From Gemmatimonadota bacterium (GTDB lineage: Bacteria > Gemmatimonadota > Gemmatimonadetes > Longimicrobiales > Longimicrobiaceae), in the NCBI GenBank assembly GCA_028287185.1, contig JAQBQD010000033.1, positions 1-64,000 on the forward strand: a DNA stretch of 64,000 nt, read 5' to 3'. Made by a program: the position numbers and the translations under genes. Of the stretch, positions 28,834 to 38,105 are shown one piece after another. Within the stretch, counting starts at the first letter, position 1. Each line of letters begins with the position of its first letter. The notes under the pieces were generated by a model, which saw nothing but the letters and a program-made list of their open reading frames with translations, was not told the origin of the DNA and did not search any database.

Positions 28834-29358
28834 ATGGATTTCGATCTCGCAACCGGCATCGCGGTCCTCGAACGCACGCCGCACGCCCTCCGCGCGATGC
28901 TCGCCGGGCTGCCGTCCGCGTGGACCGAGCCGAACGAAGGGCCCGAGACGTGGAGCCCCTTCGTCGTCGTCGGCCACCTCGTCCACGGCGAGCGCGTCAA
29001 CTGGATCCCGCGCGCGCAGCTCATCCTCGCGCAGGGCGAACAGCGGCGCTTCACCCCCTTCGACCGCTTCGCCCAGCTCCGCGAGAGCGAGGGGAAGCCG
29101 CTCGTCGACCTGCTCGACGAGCTCGTGCGCCTGCGGGCCGAGAGCCTGGCGACGCTTGTCGGCTGGCGGCTGGCGGATGACCAGCTCGCCCTGCAAGGGG
29201 AGCATCCCGAGTTCGGGCCCGTGACGCTGCGCCAGCTGCTCGCCACGTGGGTCGCGCACGACCTTGCGCACACGGCGCAGATCGCCCGTGTGATGGCGAA
29301 GCAGTACCGCGCCGCCGTTGGCCCGTGGCGCGCGTTCCTCCCCATCATGGACCGATGA
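28834..29358 (+). CDS. DinB-like four-helix bundle protein
   Basis: A 174-residue DinB/DUF664-superfamily protein. The expected metal-binding histidines are present: His48 (VVGHLVHGE), His142 and His146 (WVAHDLAHTAQIARVM). The superfamily includes mycothiol- or bacillithiol-dependent transferases and damage-inducible proteins; the substrate cannot be read from sequence. ATG 28834 is chosen because the family starts close to this residue and a CAGGGA site lies upstream. A longer frame from 28711 exists but is unlike the family. Confidence 0.85.
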   Translation: MDFDLATGIAVLERTPHALRAMLAGLPSAWTEPNEGPETWSPFVVVGHLVHGERVNWIPRAQLILAQGEQRRFTPFDRFAQLRESEGKPLVDLLDELVRLRAESLATLVGWRLADDQLALQGEHPEFGPVTLRQLLATWVAHDLAHTAQIARVMAKQYRAAVGPWRAFLPIMDR

Positions 29359-29363
29359 GCCGA

Positions 29364-29395
29364 TCCGCCGGCGCGTAGCGAGCCGCCCCGGCGGA
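29364..29395 (+). terminator. Possible terminator of the DinB-like gene
   Basis: An 8-bp inverted repeat TCCGCCGG/CCGGCGGA with a 16-nt loop begins 6 nt after the stop codon. No U-tract. Confidence 0.4.
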
Positions 29396-30095
29396 ACGGC
29401 GTATCGGGCTGCGTCCGGGAGCTTCCATCGCGGGCCGGCCAGGAGTCGAACCCGATCATCCGGCATTCTCTCGATTTTCGATCGACCTGCGGGACGTCCA
29501 TCGATGAACCCGCAGATCGGCCGACGAGCGGTTCGTCAGTCCGGAGCTCCCATCGCCTTCCTGATCTCCTGAATCTCCAGTCGATGTGATCGAGCCGCTC
29601 CTTCGCTCCGCCCTGCCGCATTTCCCTCCCGCATCCTACGAGCTGCACCCCTCCTGGGCCGACGGCCACTCCGGCTCCCAGCGCTGACTACGGCCGGCCT
29701 CCCACCGATTCCCCATCGGATCCACGTACCCGCTTGCGAGTGAGCGCGATGCGCTGGTGCGGGCATACACAAACGTTTATCACTGCGTTTCGGGCCCCCT
29801 TCGGAAACCCCCGCGCACGATCAAGGATAGACCTCCACCTCGCGCCGAGCAGTCCATCGACCCGCCGACGCGCCGCGTATCACCTCGTGCCAGAAACGCA
29901 TGCTGTGTAACGGAAATCGGCATCCGGGCGCGTGGTGAGGGACGCGTAACAGGCGCGGCGTAGACACCGAAACGTGTTACCCGAAGGTGCACGTCGGTTG
30001 CGTCCGCCGTGCCGCGACCGGCCGGGACGGCGGCGGGAGAATCCAGAAAAATCCCGGCGCGGGCGATGCCGGGCGCCACCCTCCGGAATGGACGG
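29396..30095. other. 700-nt intergenic region upstream of the glycan cassette
   Basis: No gene recognised. Local A+T content is raised between 29755 and 29990. That stretch holds GTGTAACG near 29905 and CGTGTTACC near 29974 in opposite orientation, a possible imperfect operator pair. The promoter of the downstream cassette should be here. Between 29410 and 29600 the DNA is rich in GATC and TCGA words. Confidence 0.45.
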
Positions 30096-30374
30096 ATGCT
30101 GAGCACACCCCCACCCGAAGAGCACCCCGAGGCCGCCGCCCTTCGGGGGCGGATCTTCACCGACCTGGACCGCCTGGCCTTCGCGCTGGAGAGGGAGGCG
30201 GCGGAGTTGCTGGACGGCGGCCGCGAGCCCGAGTCGGCCGCCCGGCAGGAGCGCCGGCTGGGGGTGCGGCTGGCGCAGCGGCTGGTGGCGGGGGTGTGGG
30301 CGGACGAGGTGAACGGGCGGATGCAGCGCTGGTCCGCGGACTACGAATCCCGCTTTCCCACGACGGGGCGATGA
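30096..30374 (+). CDS. Small helical protein, first gene of the glycan cassette (hypothetical)
   Basis: A 92-residue acidic, alpha-helical protein (LRGRIFTDLDRLAFALEREAAELLDGG, then RRLGVRLAQRLVAGVWADEVNGRMQRW). It matches no family I know. ATG 30096 is chosen; an ATG at 30066 would add 10 residues. Its stop overlaps the methyltransferase start as ATGA, so it is translationally coupled to the cassette. It may be a small accessory or regulatory subunit. Confidence 0.65.
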   Translation: MLSTPPPEEHPEAAALRGRIFTDLDRLAFALEREAAELLDGGREPESAARQERRLGVRLAQRLVAGVWADEVNGRMQRWSADYESRFPTTGR

Positions 30375-31081
30375 CGGACACGGCGGAGCTGGCGCGGAAG
30401 GTCCGGGAGCTCGGTCCCTGGTTTCACGATCTGGAGATCCACGGGGTGCGCACCGCACCCGACCACCCCCTCGGCAACTTCCTGCGCGACCTGTGGACGC
30501 AGGTGGAGCCCGCCTTTCCCGCGGACATGACGGGCAGGACGGTGCTGGACATCGGCTGCAACGGGGGATTCTACTCGCTGCAGCTGCATGCCCGCGGCGC
30601 CCGGGTGACGGCCATGGACCACGATGCGCGCTACCTGGAGCAGGCGCGCTTCGCGGCGCGCGAGCTGGGCGCCGACATCGAGTTCCACCACCTGGACGTG
30701 TACGACGTGGAGACGCTGGGGCGGCGCTTCGACTACGTGCTGTTCATGGGCGTCTTCTACCACCTGCGCCACCCGCTGCTGGCGCTGGAGCGCGTGGCCC
30801 GGCTGCCCCGCGAGCGGCTGGTCTTCCAGAGCATGCTGCGCGGCGCCACGGGCGCGTACCCGGTGCAGAAGGACTACGACATCGGCGAGACGGCGATGTT
30901 CGAGGACCCCACCTTCCCCGCCATGTACTTCATCGAGCACGAGTACGCGGGCGACTGGACCAACTGGTGGGTGCCCAACGAGGCGGGGATGGAGGCCATG
31001 CTCCGCTCGTGCGGGCTGCGCATCGAGGCGCACCCGGCCAAGGAGGTCTACTTCTGCGCCCCGGCACGGGCGGAAGGGTAG
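30371..31081 (+). CDS. SAM-dependent methyltransferase (CmoB/DUF1698-like, TIGR04290 type)
   Basis: A 236-residue class I methyltransferase. The SAM motif I is VLDIGCNGGFYSLQ (58-71). The acidic residue at the end of strand beta-2 is in AMDHDARYLEQAR, and YVLFMGVFYHLRHPLLALERV is the motif IV/post-IV region seen in CmoB-like enzymes. The C-terminal WWVPNEAGMEAMLRSCG is characteristic. The sequence recalls a family described from conserved glycosyltransferase clusters (TIGR04290, from memory). Coupling to sugar-modifying genes suggests it methylates a sugar or sugar nucleotide. Confidence 0.85.
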   Translation: MTDTAELARKVRELGPWFHDLEIHGVRTAPDHPLGNFLRDLWTQVEPAFPADMTGRTVLDIGCNGGFYSLQLHARGARVTAMDHDARYLEQARFAARELGADIEFHHLDVYDVETLGRRFDYVLFMGVFYHLRHPLLALERVARLPRERLVFQSMLRGATGAYPVQKDYDIGETAMFEDPTFPAMYFIEHEYAGDWTNWWVPNEAGMEAMLRSCGLRIEAHPAKEVYFCAPARAEG

Positions 31082-31191
31082 CGGCCACCGCTCCGCCCGC
31101 TCCGTCGAACGGGGCGGGCGGTCCACTCGGAAAGCGGCACCCGCGGCGGGCAAGGCGCCCGGCGGCGGCGAAACGGCAAGGGAGGTGTGGC

Positions 31192-32319
31192 GTGGCGGAA
31201 CGCAGAGTCCTGGTGACGGGCGGGGCGGGGTTCGTGGGCAGCCACCTGGTGGACGCGCTGGTGGAGCGCGGCGACCGGGTGCGCGTGCTGGACAGCCTGG
31301 ACCCGCAGGTGCACGGCCCCGAGCGGCGCGCGCCGGCGTGGCTGAACCCGGGCGCCGAGCTGGTGGTGGGCGACGTGCGCGACCCCGACGCGTGGGCCCC
31401 CGTGCTGAAGGACGTGGACGTGGTCTACCACCTGGCCGCCGCCGTGGGCGTGGGCCAGTCGATGTACCGCGTGGCCGACTACACGGCCGTGAACACGATG
31501 GGCACCGCGCACCTGCTGCAGACGCTCATCGACCGCGAGATGATGCTGGAGCGGCTGGTGGTGGCGAGCAGCATGTCCATCTACGGCGAGGGGCGCTACA
31601 CGCGCCCGGACGGCTCGGCGCCGGCGGCCGTCCTGCGCACGGCCGACCGGCTGCGCGCGCGGCAGTGGGAGCCCGCGGACGCCGACGGCACGCCGCTCAC
31701 GCCGGCGCCGACGGACGAGGCGAAGGCGCTGGACCCCACCTCCATCTACGCGCTCACCAAGACCGACCAGGAGCGGATGGTCCTGCAGATCGGCGAGGCG
31801 TACCGCATTCCCAGCGTGGCGCTGCGCTTCTTCAACATCTACGGGCCGCGGCAGGCGCTCTCCAACCCGTACACGGGGGTGGCGGCCATCTTCAGCGCCC
31901 GCCTGCTGAACGGCGAGCCGCCGCTGATCTTCGAGGACGGCGGCCAGCGGCGGGACTTCGTGTCGGTGCACGACGTCGTCCGCGCGCTGCTGCTGGCGGG
32001 CGAGGCGCCGGGCGCGGTGGGCAGGGCGCTGAACGTGGGATCGGGCCGCGCGGTGAGCGTGCGCGAGGTGGCGGACACCCTGGCGCGGGTGCTGGGGGTG
32101 GATGCGGAGCCCGAGGTGAGCGGCAAGTACCGCGTGGGCGACATCCGGCACTGCTTCTCGGACATCTCGGCGGCGCGCGAGGCGCTGGGATACGAGCCGC
32201 GGGTGACGTTCGAGGCGGGGATGGAGGAGCTGGTGGGGTGGCTGCGCGCGCAGGAGCGGCCGGAGAGCGGGATCGAGCGGCACGCGGCCGAGCTGGCGGC
32301 CCGCGGTCTCACGCTGTGA
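31192..32319 (+). CDS. NAD-dependent sugar-nucleotide epimerase (extended SDR)
   Basis: A 375-residue extended short-chain dehydrogenase. TGGAGFVGS (9-17) binds NAD. The catalytic triad is Ser126/127 (VVASSMSIYGEG), Tyr186 and Lys190 (SIYALTKTDQE). A roughly 40-residue insert (140-180) between the Ser and Tyr motifs recalls dTDP-L-rhamnose 4-epimerase-like enzymes, which carry a Cys-rich insert at this place; here the insert has no cysteine. It starts at GTG 31192, 6 nt after an AAGGGAGG site. The donor nucleotide and epimerised carbon are not known. Confidence 0.85.
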   Translation: MAERRVLVTGGAGFVGSHLVDALVERGDRVRVLDSLDPQVHGPERRAPAWLNPGAELVVGDVRDPDAWAPVLKDVDVVYHLAAAVGVGQSMYRVADYTAVNTMGTAHLLQTLIDREMMLERLVVASSMSIYGEGRYTRPDGSAPAAVLRTADRLRARQWEPADADGTPLTPAPTDEAKALDPTSIYALTKTDQERMVLQIGEAYRIPSVALRFFNIYGPRQALSNPYTGVAAIFSARLLNGEPPLIFEDGGQRRDFVSVHDVVRALLLAGEAPGAVGRALNVGSGRAVSVREVADTLARVLGVDAEPEVSGKYRVGDIRHCFSDISAAREALGYEPRVTFEAGMEELVGWLRAQERPESGIERHAAELAARGLTL

Positions 32320-32333
32320 GGAGGGGGACGAAC

Positions 32334-33425
32334 GTGACGAGCGAGCGAACGCACACGCTGATCACCGGCGGCGCCGGGTTCATCGGGTCCAACGTGGCCC
32401 ATTCGCTCCTGCGGGACGGGGAACGGGTGACGGTGGCCGACAACTTCTCGCGCGCCGGGGTGCGCCAGAACGCGCAGTGGCTGAAGCGCACCCACGGCGA
32501 CCGCGTGCGCATCGTGGACGTGGACGTGCGCGACGCCGAGAAGGTGCGGCTGCTGGTGGCGGGGTCGCGGCAGGTGTTCCACTTCGCGGCGCAGGTGGCG
32601 GTCACCACCTCGCTGGAGGACCCGGCGGCCGACCTGCAGACCAACGTGATCGGCACCTTCAACGTGCTGGAGGCCGCGCGGGCCATGCGCACCCCGCCGC
32701 CCATCCTGTTCACCAGCACCAACAAGGTGTACGGCGGGATGGGGGAGGTGCGGGTGGATCTGGCGGAGGGCGCCTACCGCTACGCCGACGGCCGCCGCGG
32801 CGTGGGCGAGGACGCGCCGCTGGACTTCCACTCGCCCTACGGGTGCAGCAAGGGCGCGGCCGACCAGTACGTGCACGACTACGCCCGCATCTTCGGGCTG
32901 CCCACGGTGGTGTTCCGCATGAGCTGCATCTACGGGACGCGGCAGTTCGGCACCGAGGACCAGGGGTGGGTGGCCCACTTCGCCCGCGCGCTCTTCGGCT
33001 CCGAGCCCATCACCATCTACGGCGACGGGTGCCAGGTGCGCGACATCCTGTGGATCGACGACCTGGTGGGCGCCATGCGCGCGGCGATGGACCGCATCGG
33101 CTCCGTCTCGGGCCAGGTGTTCAACATGGGCGGCGGCGCCGAGAACGCCGTGTCCGTGCGCACCGTCATCGACCGGCTGCGCGACATCACCGGGGCGGAC
33201 GTGCCGGTGGCGCAGGCCGGCTGGCGCCCGGGCGACCAGCGCATCTACGTGTCCGACACGGCCAAGGCCGAGCGCATGCTGGGGTGGAAGCCGCGCACCT
33301 CGTGGCGCGCCGGGCTGGAGAAGCTGGTGGAGTGGCTTCACGAGGCCGACCTGGCCACCCCCGTAGCCGCGCGCGAGCCCACCTCCGGCGGCGGCGCGCA
33401 TGCGCTGGCGGAGGCCGCGCGATGA
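32334..33425 (+). CDS. NAD-dependent epimerase (CDP-paratose 2-epimerase-like)
   Basis: A 363-residue extended SDR. TGGAGFIGS (11-19) binds the cofactor. The catalytic residues are in TSTNKVYGG (Thr/Ser 127-129), Tyr169 and Lys173 (SPYGCSKGAADQYV). The stretch VVFRMSCIYGTRQFGTEDQGWVAHF strongly recalls CDP-paratose 2-epimerase/CDP-tyvelose epimerase (RfbE) enzymes, so it may interconvert a deoxy-sugar nucleotide. GTG 32334 lies behind an AGGAGGGG site that overlaps the upstream stop codon. The stop overlaps the dehydrogenase start. Confidence 0.85.
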   Translation: MTSERTHTLITGGAGFIGSNVAHSLLRDGERVTVADNFSRAGVRQNAQWLKRTHGDRVRIVDVDVRDAEKVRLLVAGSRQVFHFAAQVAVTTSLEDPAADLQTNVIGTFNVLEAARAMRTPPPILFTSTNKVYGGMGEVRVDLAEGAYRYADGRRGVGEDAPLDFHSPYGCSKGAADQYVHDYARIFGLPTVVFRMSCIYGTRQFGTEDQGWVAHFARALFGSEPITIYGDGCQVRDILWIDDLVGAMRAAMDRIGSVSGQVFNMGGGAENAVSVRTVIDRLRDITGADVPVAQAGWRPGDQRIYVSDTAKAERMLGWKPRTSWRAGLEKLVEWLHEADLATPVAAREPTSGGGAHALAEAAR

Positions 33426-34435
33426 GCGGCGCGCAGCCCGCCGCCGGACCGGAAGCCTCCGTCCCCTCCGCCGCCGCGACCATGCGCGCGGCCGTGCTGG
33501 CGGCGCCCCGCACCTTCCAGGTGCGCGAGGCTCCCGTGCCGCGGCCCGGCCCCGGCGAGGTGCGCGTCCACCTCGCGGGAACGGGCGTGTGCGCGTCCAA
33601 CGTCACGCCGTGGGAGGGGCCGCCGTGGATGACCTTCCCCACGGAGCCGGGCGGGATGGGACACGAGGGATGGGGCGTGGTGGACGCCGTGGGCGAGGGC
33701 GTCGACGCCCTGGCGCCGGGCGACCGCGTGGCGGCGCTCAGCTACCACGCCTACGCCGAGTACGACGTCTGTCCGGCATCCCAGTGCGTCCTGCTGCCGC
33801 CGGAGCTGGCGGACGTGCCGTTTCCCGGCGAGCCGCTGGGGTGCGCGATGAACATCTTCCGCCGCAGCGGCATCCACGAGGGCCACACGGTCGCCATCGT
33901 CGGCATCGGCTTCCTGGGTGCGCTGCTGACGAAGCTGGCGAAGGACGCCGGCGCCCGCGTGGTCGCGATCTCCCGGCGGCGGTACTCGCTGGAGGTGGCG
34001 CGGCGGATGGGGGCGGACGAGACGATCGCCATGGACGACCACAAGGCGATCATCGAGCAGGTGAAGGAGCGGACGGACGGGCAGCTGTGCGAGCGGGTGA
34101 TCGAGGCCGTGGGCAAGCAGCGGCCCCTGGACCTGGCCGGCGAGCTCACCCGCGAGCGGGGCCGCCTGATCATCGCCGGCTACCACCAGGACGGGCCGCG
34201 CCAGGTGAACATGCAGCTCTGGAACTGGCGCGGCATCGACGTCGTCAACGCCCACGAGCGCGACCCGCAGGTGTACGTGGACGGCATCCGCGCCGCCGTG
34301 GACGCCGTGCTGAACGGCCGCCTGGACCCGTCGCCGCTGTACACGCACACGTATCCGCTCGACAAGCTGGACGAGGCCCTGGCCGCCACGCGCGACCGCC
34401 CGGACGGCTTCTTCAAGGCCCTGGTGACGCCGTGA
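33422..34435 (+). CDS. Zinc-type alcohol dehydrogenase family (MDR) oxidoreductase
   Basis: A 337-residue medium-chain dehydrogenase. A GroES-like N-terminal half (VRVHLAGTGVCASN, GHEGWGVV with the conserved GHE, PGDRVA) is followed by a Rossmann half (VAIVGIGFLGALLTKLAKDAGARVVAI). The catalytic Cys in GTGVCASN and the His in MGHEG are present, but the structural-zinc four-Cys lobe is absent. It would oxidise or reduce a hydroxyl on the pathway sugar or its linker. ATGA overlap with the previous gene and GTGA with the next. Confidence 0.85.
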   Translation: MSGAQPAAGPEASVPSAAATMRAAVLAAPRTFQVREAPVPRPGPGEVRVHLAGTGVCASNVTPWEGPPWMTFPTEPGGMGHEGWGVVDAVGEGVDALAPGDRVAALSYHAYAEYDVCPASQCVLLPPELADVPFPGEPLGCAMNIFRRSGIHEGHTVAIVGIGFLGALLTKLAKDAGARVVAISRRRYSLEVARRMGADETIAMDDHKAIIEQVKERTDGQLCERVIEAVGKQRPLDLAGELTRERGRLIIAGYHQDGPRQVNMQLWNWRGIDVVNAHERDPQVYVDGIRAAVDAVLNGRLDPSPLYTHTYPLDKLDEALAATRDRPDGFFKALVTP

Positions 34436-35544
34436 CGGACACGCTCTCCACCACGTCCGCGGTCGATCCCACCGTCAGGACGCCGGCCGGTGCGTCCGCA
34501 GACCTTCGTTCGACGGCGCGCCCTGCGGATTCCGCCGATTCGGTCCGTGCAGCGCCGACGTCCCGTCCGCGTCTCGGCTTCCTGGGCGTGGGGTGGATCG
34601 GGCGGCACCGCATGCAGGCGATCGTGGATGCCGGGCTGTGCGAGGTGGCGGCGGTGGCGGACCCGGCGGACGAGATGGCGGCGGAGGCGCTGAAGGTGGT
34701 GCCGGGGGCGGAGCGCGCGGGCTCGCTGGACAAGCTGCTGGCGGCCAGGGTCGAAGGGGTCGTGATCGCCACGCCCAGCGCCCTGCACGCCGACCAGTCC
34801 ATCCGCGCTCTGGAGAGCGGTGCCGCGGTGTTCTGCCAGAAGCCGCTGGGGCGCACGGAGGCCGAGGTGCGCCGCGTGGTGGATGCCGCCCGCGCCGCCG
34901 ACCGGCTGCTGTGCGTGGACCTGTCGTACCGCTTCACGCAGGCCATGCGCGCGGTGCGCGAGCGGGTGCGTGCCGGGGCGCTGGGGCACGTGTACGCGGC
35001 GGACCTGGTGTTCCACAACGCGTACGGCCCGGACAAGCCCTGGTTCTACGACCCCGCGCTCTCCGGCGGTGGGTGCGTGATGGACCTGGGCGTGCACCTG
35101 GTGGACCTGGCGCTCTGGGTGATGGGCTTCCCCCAGGTCGCGGACGTGCGCGGAAGCCTGTTCGCCAGGGGAAGGCCGCTTGCCGGCGCGGCGGGGCAGG
35201 TGGAGGACTACGCGACGGCGGAGGTGGCGTTCGCCGATGGCCGCACGGCGCGCCTGGCGTGCTCGTGGAACCTGGCCGCCGGCACCGAGGCGGTGATCGG
35301 CGCCACCTTCTACGGCACCGGCGGCGGCGCGGCGATGCGCAACGTGGGCGGCTCGTTCTACGACTTCCGCGCCGACCTCTTCCACGGCACGAAGTCGCAG
35401 CCGCTCGCCGCGCCGCCCGACGAGTGGGGCGGTCGCGCCGCCGTGGACTGGGCCCGGCGCCTGGCCGCGGGCGAGCGCTTCGACCCGGACGCCGAGCGCC
35501 TGGTGGACGTGGCGCGCGTGCTGGACCGCATCTACGGACGGTAG
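34432..35544 (+). CDS. Gfo/Idh/MocA-family oxidoreductase
   Basis: A 370-residue NAD(P)-dependent sugar oxidoreductase. The first 45 residues are a low-complexity Ser/Thr/Ala extension. Then come LGFLGVGWIGRHRMQAI (48-64), the family CQKPLG (135-140, with Lys137 of the E/Q-K-P motif) and GCVMDLGVHLVDLALWVMG, carrying the Asp-x3-His pair typical of the active site. Members oxidise ring hydroxyls to keto groups or reduce them, a usual step before epimerisation. It starts at GTG 34432, overlapping the upstream stop by 4 nt. Confidence 0.87.
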   Translation: MTDTLSTTSAVDPTVRTPAGASADLRSTARPADSADSVRAAPTSRPRLGFLGVGWIGRHRMQAIVDAGLCEVAAVADPADEMAAEALKVVPGAERAGSLDKLLAARVEGVVIATPSALHADQSIRALESGAAVFCQKPLGRTEAEVRRVVDAARAADRLLCVDLSYRFTQAMRAVRERVRAGALGHVYAADLVFHNAYGPDKPWFYDPALSGGGCVMDLGVHLVDLALWVMGFPQVADVRGSLFARGRPLAGAAGQVEDYATAEVAFADGRTARLACSWNLAAGTEAVIGATFYGTGGGAAMRNVGGSFYDFRADLFHGTKSQPLAAPPDEWGGRAAVDWARRLAAGERFDPDAERLVDVARVLDRIYGR

Positions 35545-35628
35545 CGCAGGCCATCCGCGGTCCATTCTCCGCGGGGGGGCCCATCGTCATCCACGAGCAG
35601 CCACATCCACCGAGCGGCGGCACCTCCC

Positions 35629-36741
35629 ATGCGAATTCTCCTCACGACGGACACGGTCGGCGGGGTGTGGGACCACACGGCGACGCTGGCGCACGAGCTG
35701 AGCGGCGGCGGCCACGAGGTGCTGGTGGCGATGGTCGGCGAGCCCACGGCCGGGTCCCTTGCGGCGCTGCCCGACGGCGTGCAGTCCGTGTCGCGCGCCT
35801 ACAAGCTGGAGTGGATGCCCGATTCGGGCGCGGACGTGGACGCCGCCGGCCGCTGGCTGCGGGCGCTGGCCGACGCGTGGGAGGCGGACGTGGTGCACCT
35901 GAACCAGATGTGCTACGCCGCCGCGGGCTTCGCCGCGCCTACGGTGACGGCCGTGCACAGCGACGTGCTGTCGTGGTTCCGCGAGGTGAAGGGCCACGAC
36001 GCGCCGCCGGACGACTGGGCCGGCTACGCGCGCCGCGTCCGCGCGGGCCTGCACGCGTCCGACGCCGTGGTCGCGCCCTCGCGCTACCAGGCGCTGCTGA
36101 CGGAGCGGCACTACGGGCGCCGCGTGGACCACGTGATCCACAACGGCCTGCCGTACTCCGCGGAGCCGCCGGCGTCCGGCGATGCGCGGACCGTCGTCCT
36201 CACCGCCGGCCGCGCGTGGGACGAGGCCAAGGGCGTCCGCGTGCTCGACGACGCGCTTGCCCTGCTGGGCGCCGACGCCCCCGACGCGCACCTGCTGGGC
36301 GAAACGGCCGCGCCGGGGCGTGGCGAGATCGCCCTCCGTCATCTCCAGGGGCACGGACGCCAGGCGCGGGCCGAGGTGGACGACTGGATGCGCCGCGCCG
36401 CGCTGTACGTGGCGCCCTCGCTGTACGAGCCGTTCGGCCTGGCGCCGCTGGAGGCCGCGCTCTCGGGATGCGCGCTGGTGCTGAGCGAAATCGGCTCGTT
36501 ACGCGAGCTGTGGGACGGCTGCGCGGCGTTCTTCCCGCGCGGCGACGCGGCGGCGCTGGCGGAGACCCTCCGAGGCCTGTCGGGCGACCCCGCCGAGCGC
36601 GCGCGCCTGGCCGGGGCCGCCCGCACCCGCGCCCTGCGCCGCTACGCCGCGCCCTGGATGTGCGCCAGCTACACCGCGCTCTACGGAACGCTGGTGGATA
36701 CGCGCACCGGCCGCCGCGCCCGCTCGATCGTCGCAGCCTGA
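35629..36741 (+). CDS. Glycosyltransferase family 4 (GT-B fold)
   Basis: A 370-residue retaining GT-B glycosyltransferase. N-terminal domain MRILLTTDTVGGVWDHTATLAHEL; donor-binding half with TAGRAWDEAKGV and the EX7E motif E267-PFGLAPL-E275, which holds the nucleotide sugar. ATG 35629 follows an 84-nt gap after the oxidoreductase. It lies in the same cassette as three CgeB-type transferases and probably adds one of the sugars built by the upstream enzymes. Confidence 0.88.
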   Translation: MRILLTTDTVGGVWDHTATLAHELSGGGHEVLVAMVGEPTAGSLAALPDGVQSVSRAYKLEWMPDSGADVDAAGRWLRALADAWEADVVHLNQMCYAAAGFAAPTVTAVHSDVLSWFREVKGHDAPPDDWAGYARRVRAGLHASDAVVAPSRYQALLTERHYGRRVDHVIHNGLPYSAEPPASGDARTVVLTAGRAWDEAKGVRVLDDALALLGADAPDAHLLGETAAPGRGEIALRHLQGHGRQARAEVDDWMRRAALYVAPSLYEPFGLAPLEAALSGCALVLSEIGSLRELWDGCAAFFPRGDAAALAETLRGLSGDPAERARLAGAARTRALRRYAAPWMCASYTALYGTLVDTRTGRRARSIVAA

Positions 36742-36959
36742 CCCGCCGGCCGGCGCGACGAGCGCGCGATCCGTCGAGCGAGAACGGAACGTCGGCGCAT
36801 CGGCGTATCGAATCGACCGGGGACGCGTTGGACGGAGCGTCTCCCCTCGCAGATGAGCGCATCGTCGGACGAGAGAGGCGGTCGCACGGTGCATCCAGCG
36901 ACCAAGCCGATGAACGCGCCGGGATCGACGTCGACACACCAACCAGTGATTGGATCGGA

Positions 36960-38105
36960 ATGAGGTTCGCGTTCTTCATCCACAGCTTCGTATCGGACTG
37001 GAACCACGGCAACGCCCACTTCGTGCGCGGGCTGCTCGATTCGCTGGCGCGCGGCGGGCACTCCGTGGCGAGCTGGGAGCCGCGCGGCGCGTGGTCGCTG
37101 CAGAACCTGCTGGCGGACCACGGCATCGGCCCGGTGGTGGACGCCGCGCGCGCGTTCCCCGCCGTCGCCGTCCACAGCTACGATCCCGCATCCCCCGACC
37201 TCGCGGCGGTCCTCGATGAGGCCGTCGCCGGCGCGGACGTGGTCGTGGTGCACGAGTGGACGGAGCCGCACGTGGCGGCCGCCGTGCTCGCCGCCGCGCG
37301 CCGGGCGGGGGCGCAGGCGCTCTTCCACGACACCCACCATCGCCCGGTGAGCCAGCCCGACGCCATCGCGGCGCTGAACCCGGCGGAGTTCGACGGCGTG
37401 CTGGCATTCGGCCGGGTGCTGCGGGAGGTGTACGTCCGTCGATTCGGCGTGCGGAACGCGTGGACTTTCCACGAGGCGGCCGACCACGTGCGCTTCCGGC
37501 CGCTCGACCGGCCGGTGGAGCAGGACGTGGTGTGGATCGGCAACTGGGGCGACGAGGAGCGCACGGCCGAGCTGCGCGCCTTCTGGCTGGATGCCGCGCG
37601 GGCGATGCCCGAGCTGCGCTGGGTGGCGCACGGCGTCCGCTATCCCGCGTACGCGCTGGCCGAGCTGGCCGATGCGGGGGTGGAGCTCTGCGGCTGGGCG
37701 CCCTCGCTCACGGTGCCGGAGGTGTTCGCGCGCAGCCGCGCGACGCTGCACGTGCCCCGGCGCGCCTACGTGGACGCGCTGGCGGGCATCCCCACCATCC
37801 GCGTGTTCGAGGCGCTGGCGTGCGGCATCCCCCTGGTCTGCGCGCCGTGGAAGGACACCGAGGGCCTGTTCCGCCCCGGCGACTACGCGACGGCCCGCAC
37901 GCCGGCCGAGATGCGCGCCCAGCTCCGCCGCCTGTGCGCCGGCGACGATGCCCGCGCCGAGCAGGCCGCGCGCGGGCTGGAGACGGTGCTGGCGCGCCAC
38001 ACCTGCGACCACCGCGCGGCGGAGCTGCTGGCGATCGTCGCGGAGCTGGGCCGCGCGGGCGCCGTGGGAAGCACGCGAACCGTCCCGGAGGCCGCATGCG
38101 CCTGA
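36960..38105 (+). CDS. CgeB-type glycosyltransferase, copy 1
   Basis: A 381-residue GT-B protein of the CgeB/Glyco_trans_1_2 type. N-terminus MRFAFFIHSFVSDWNHGNAHFVRGLL; C-terminal donor region IPTIRVFEALACGIPLVCAPWKDTEGLF with the family R-x-FEA-x-ACG core. It is the most divergent of the three copies. ATG 36960 follows a 218-nt gap rich in GATC and TCGA words with no clear ribosome-binding site, so it may have its own promoter. It overlaps copy 2 by 10 nt. Confidence 0.85.
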   Translation: MRFAFFIHSFVSDWNHGNAHFVRGLLDSLARGGHSVASWEPRGAWSLQNLLADHGIGPVVDAARAFPAVAVHSYDPASPDLAAVLDEAVAGADVVVVHEWTEPHVAAAVLAAARRAGAQALFHDTHHRPVSQPDAIAALNPAEFDGVLAFGRVLREVYVRRFGVRNAWTFHEAADHVRFRPLDRPVEQDVVWIGNWGDEERTAELRAFWLDAARAMPELRWVAHGVRYPAYALAELADAGVELCGWAPSLTVPEVFARSRATLHVPRRAYVDALAGIPTIRVFEALACGIPLVCAPWKDTEGLFRPGDYATARTPAEMRAQLRRLCAGDDARAEQAARGLETVLARHTCDHRAAELLAIVAELGRAGAVGSTRTVPEAACA

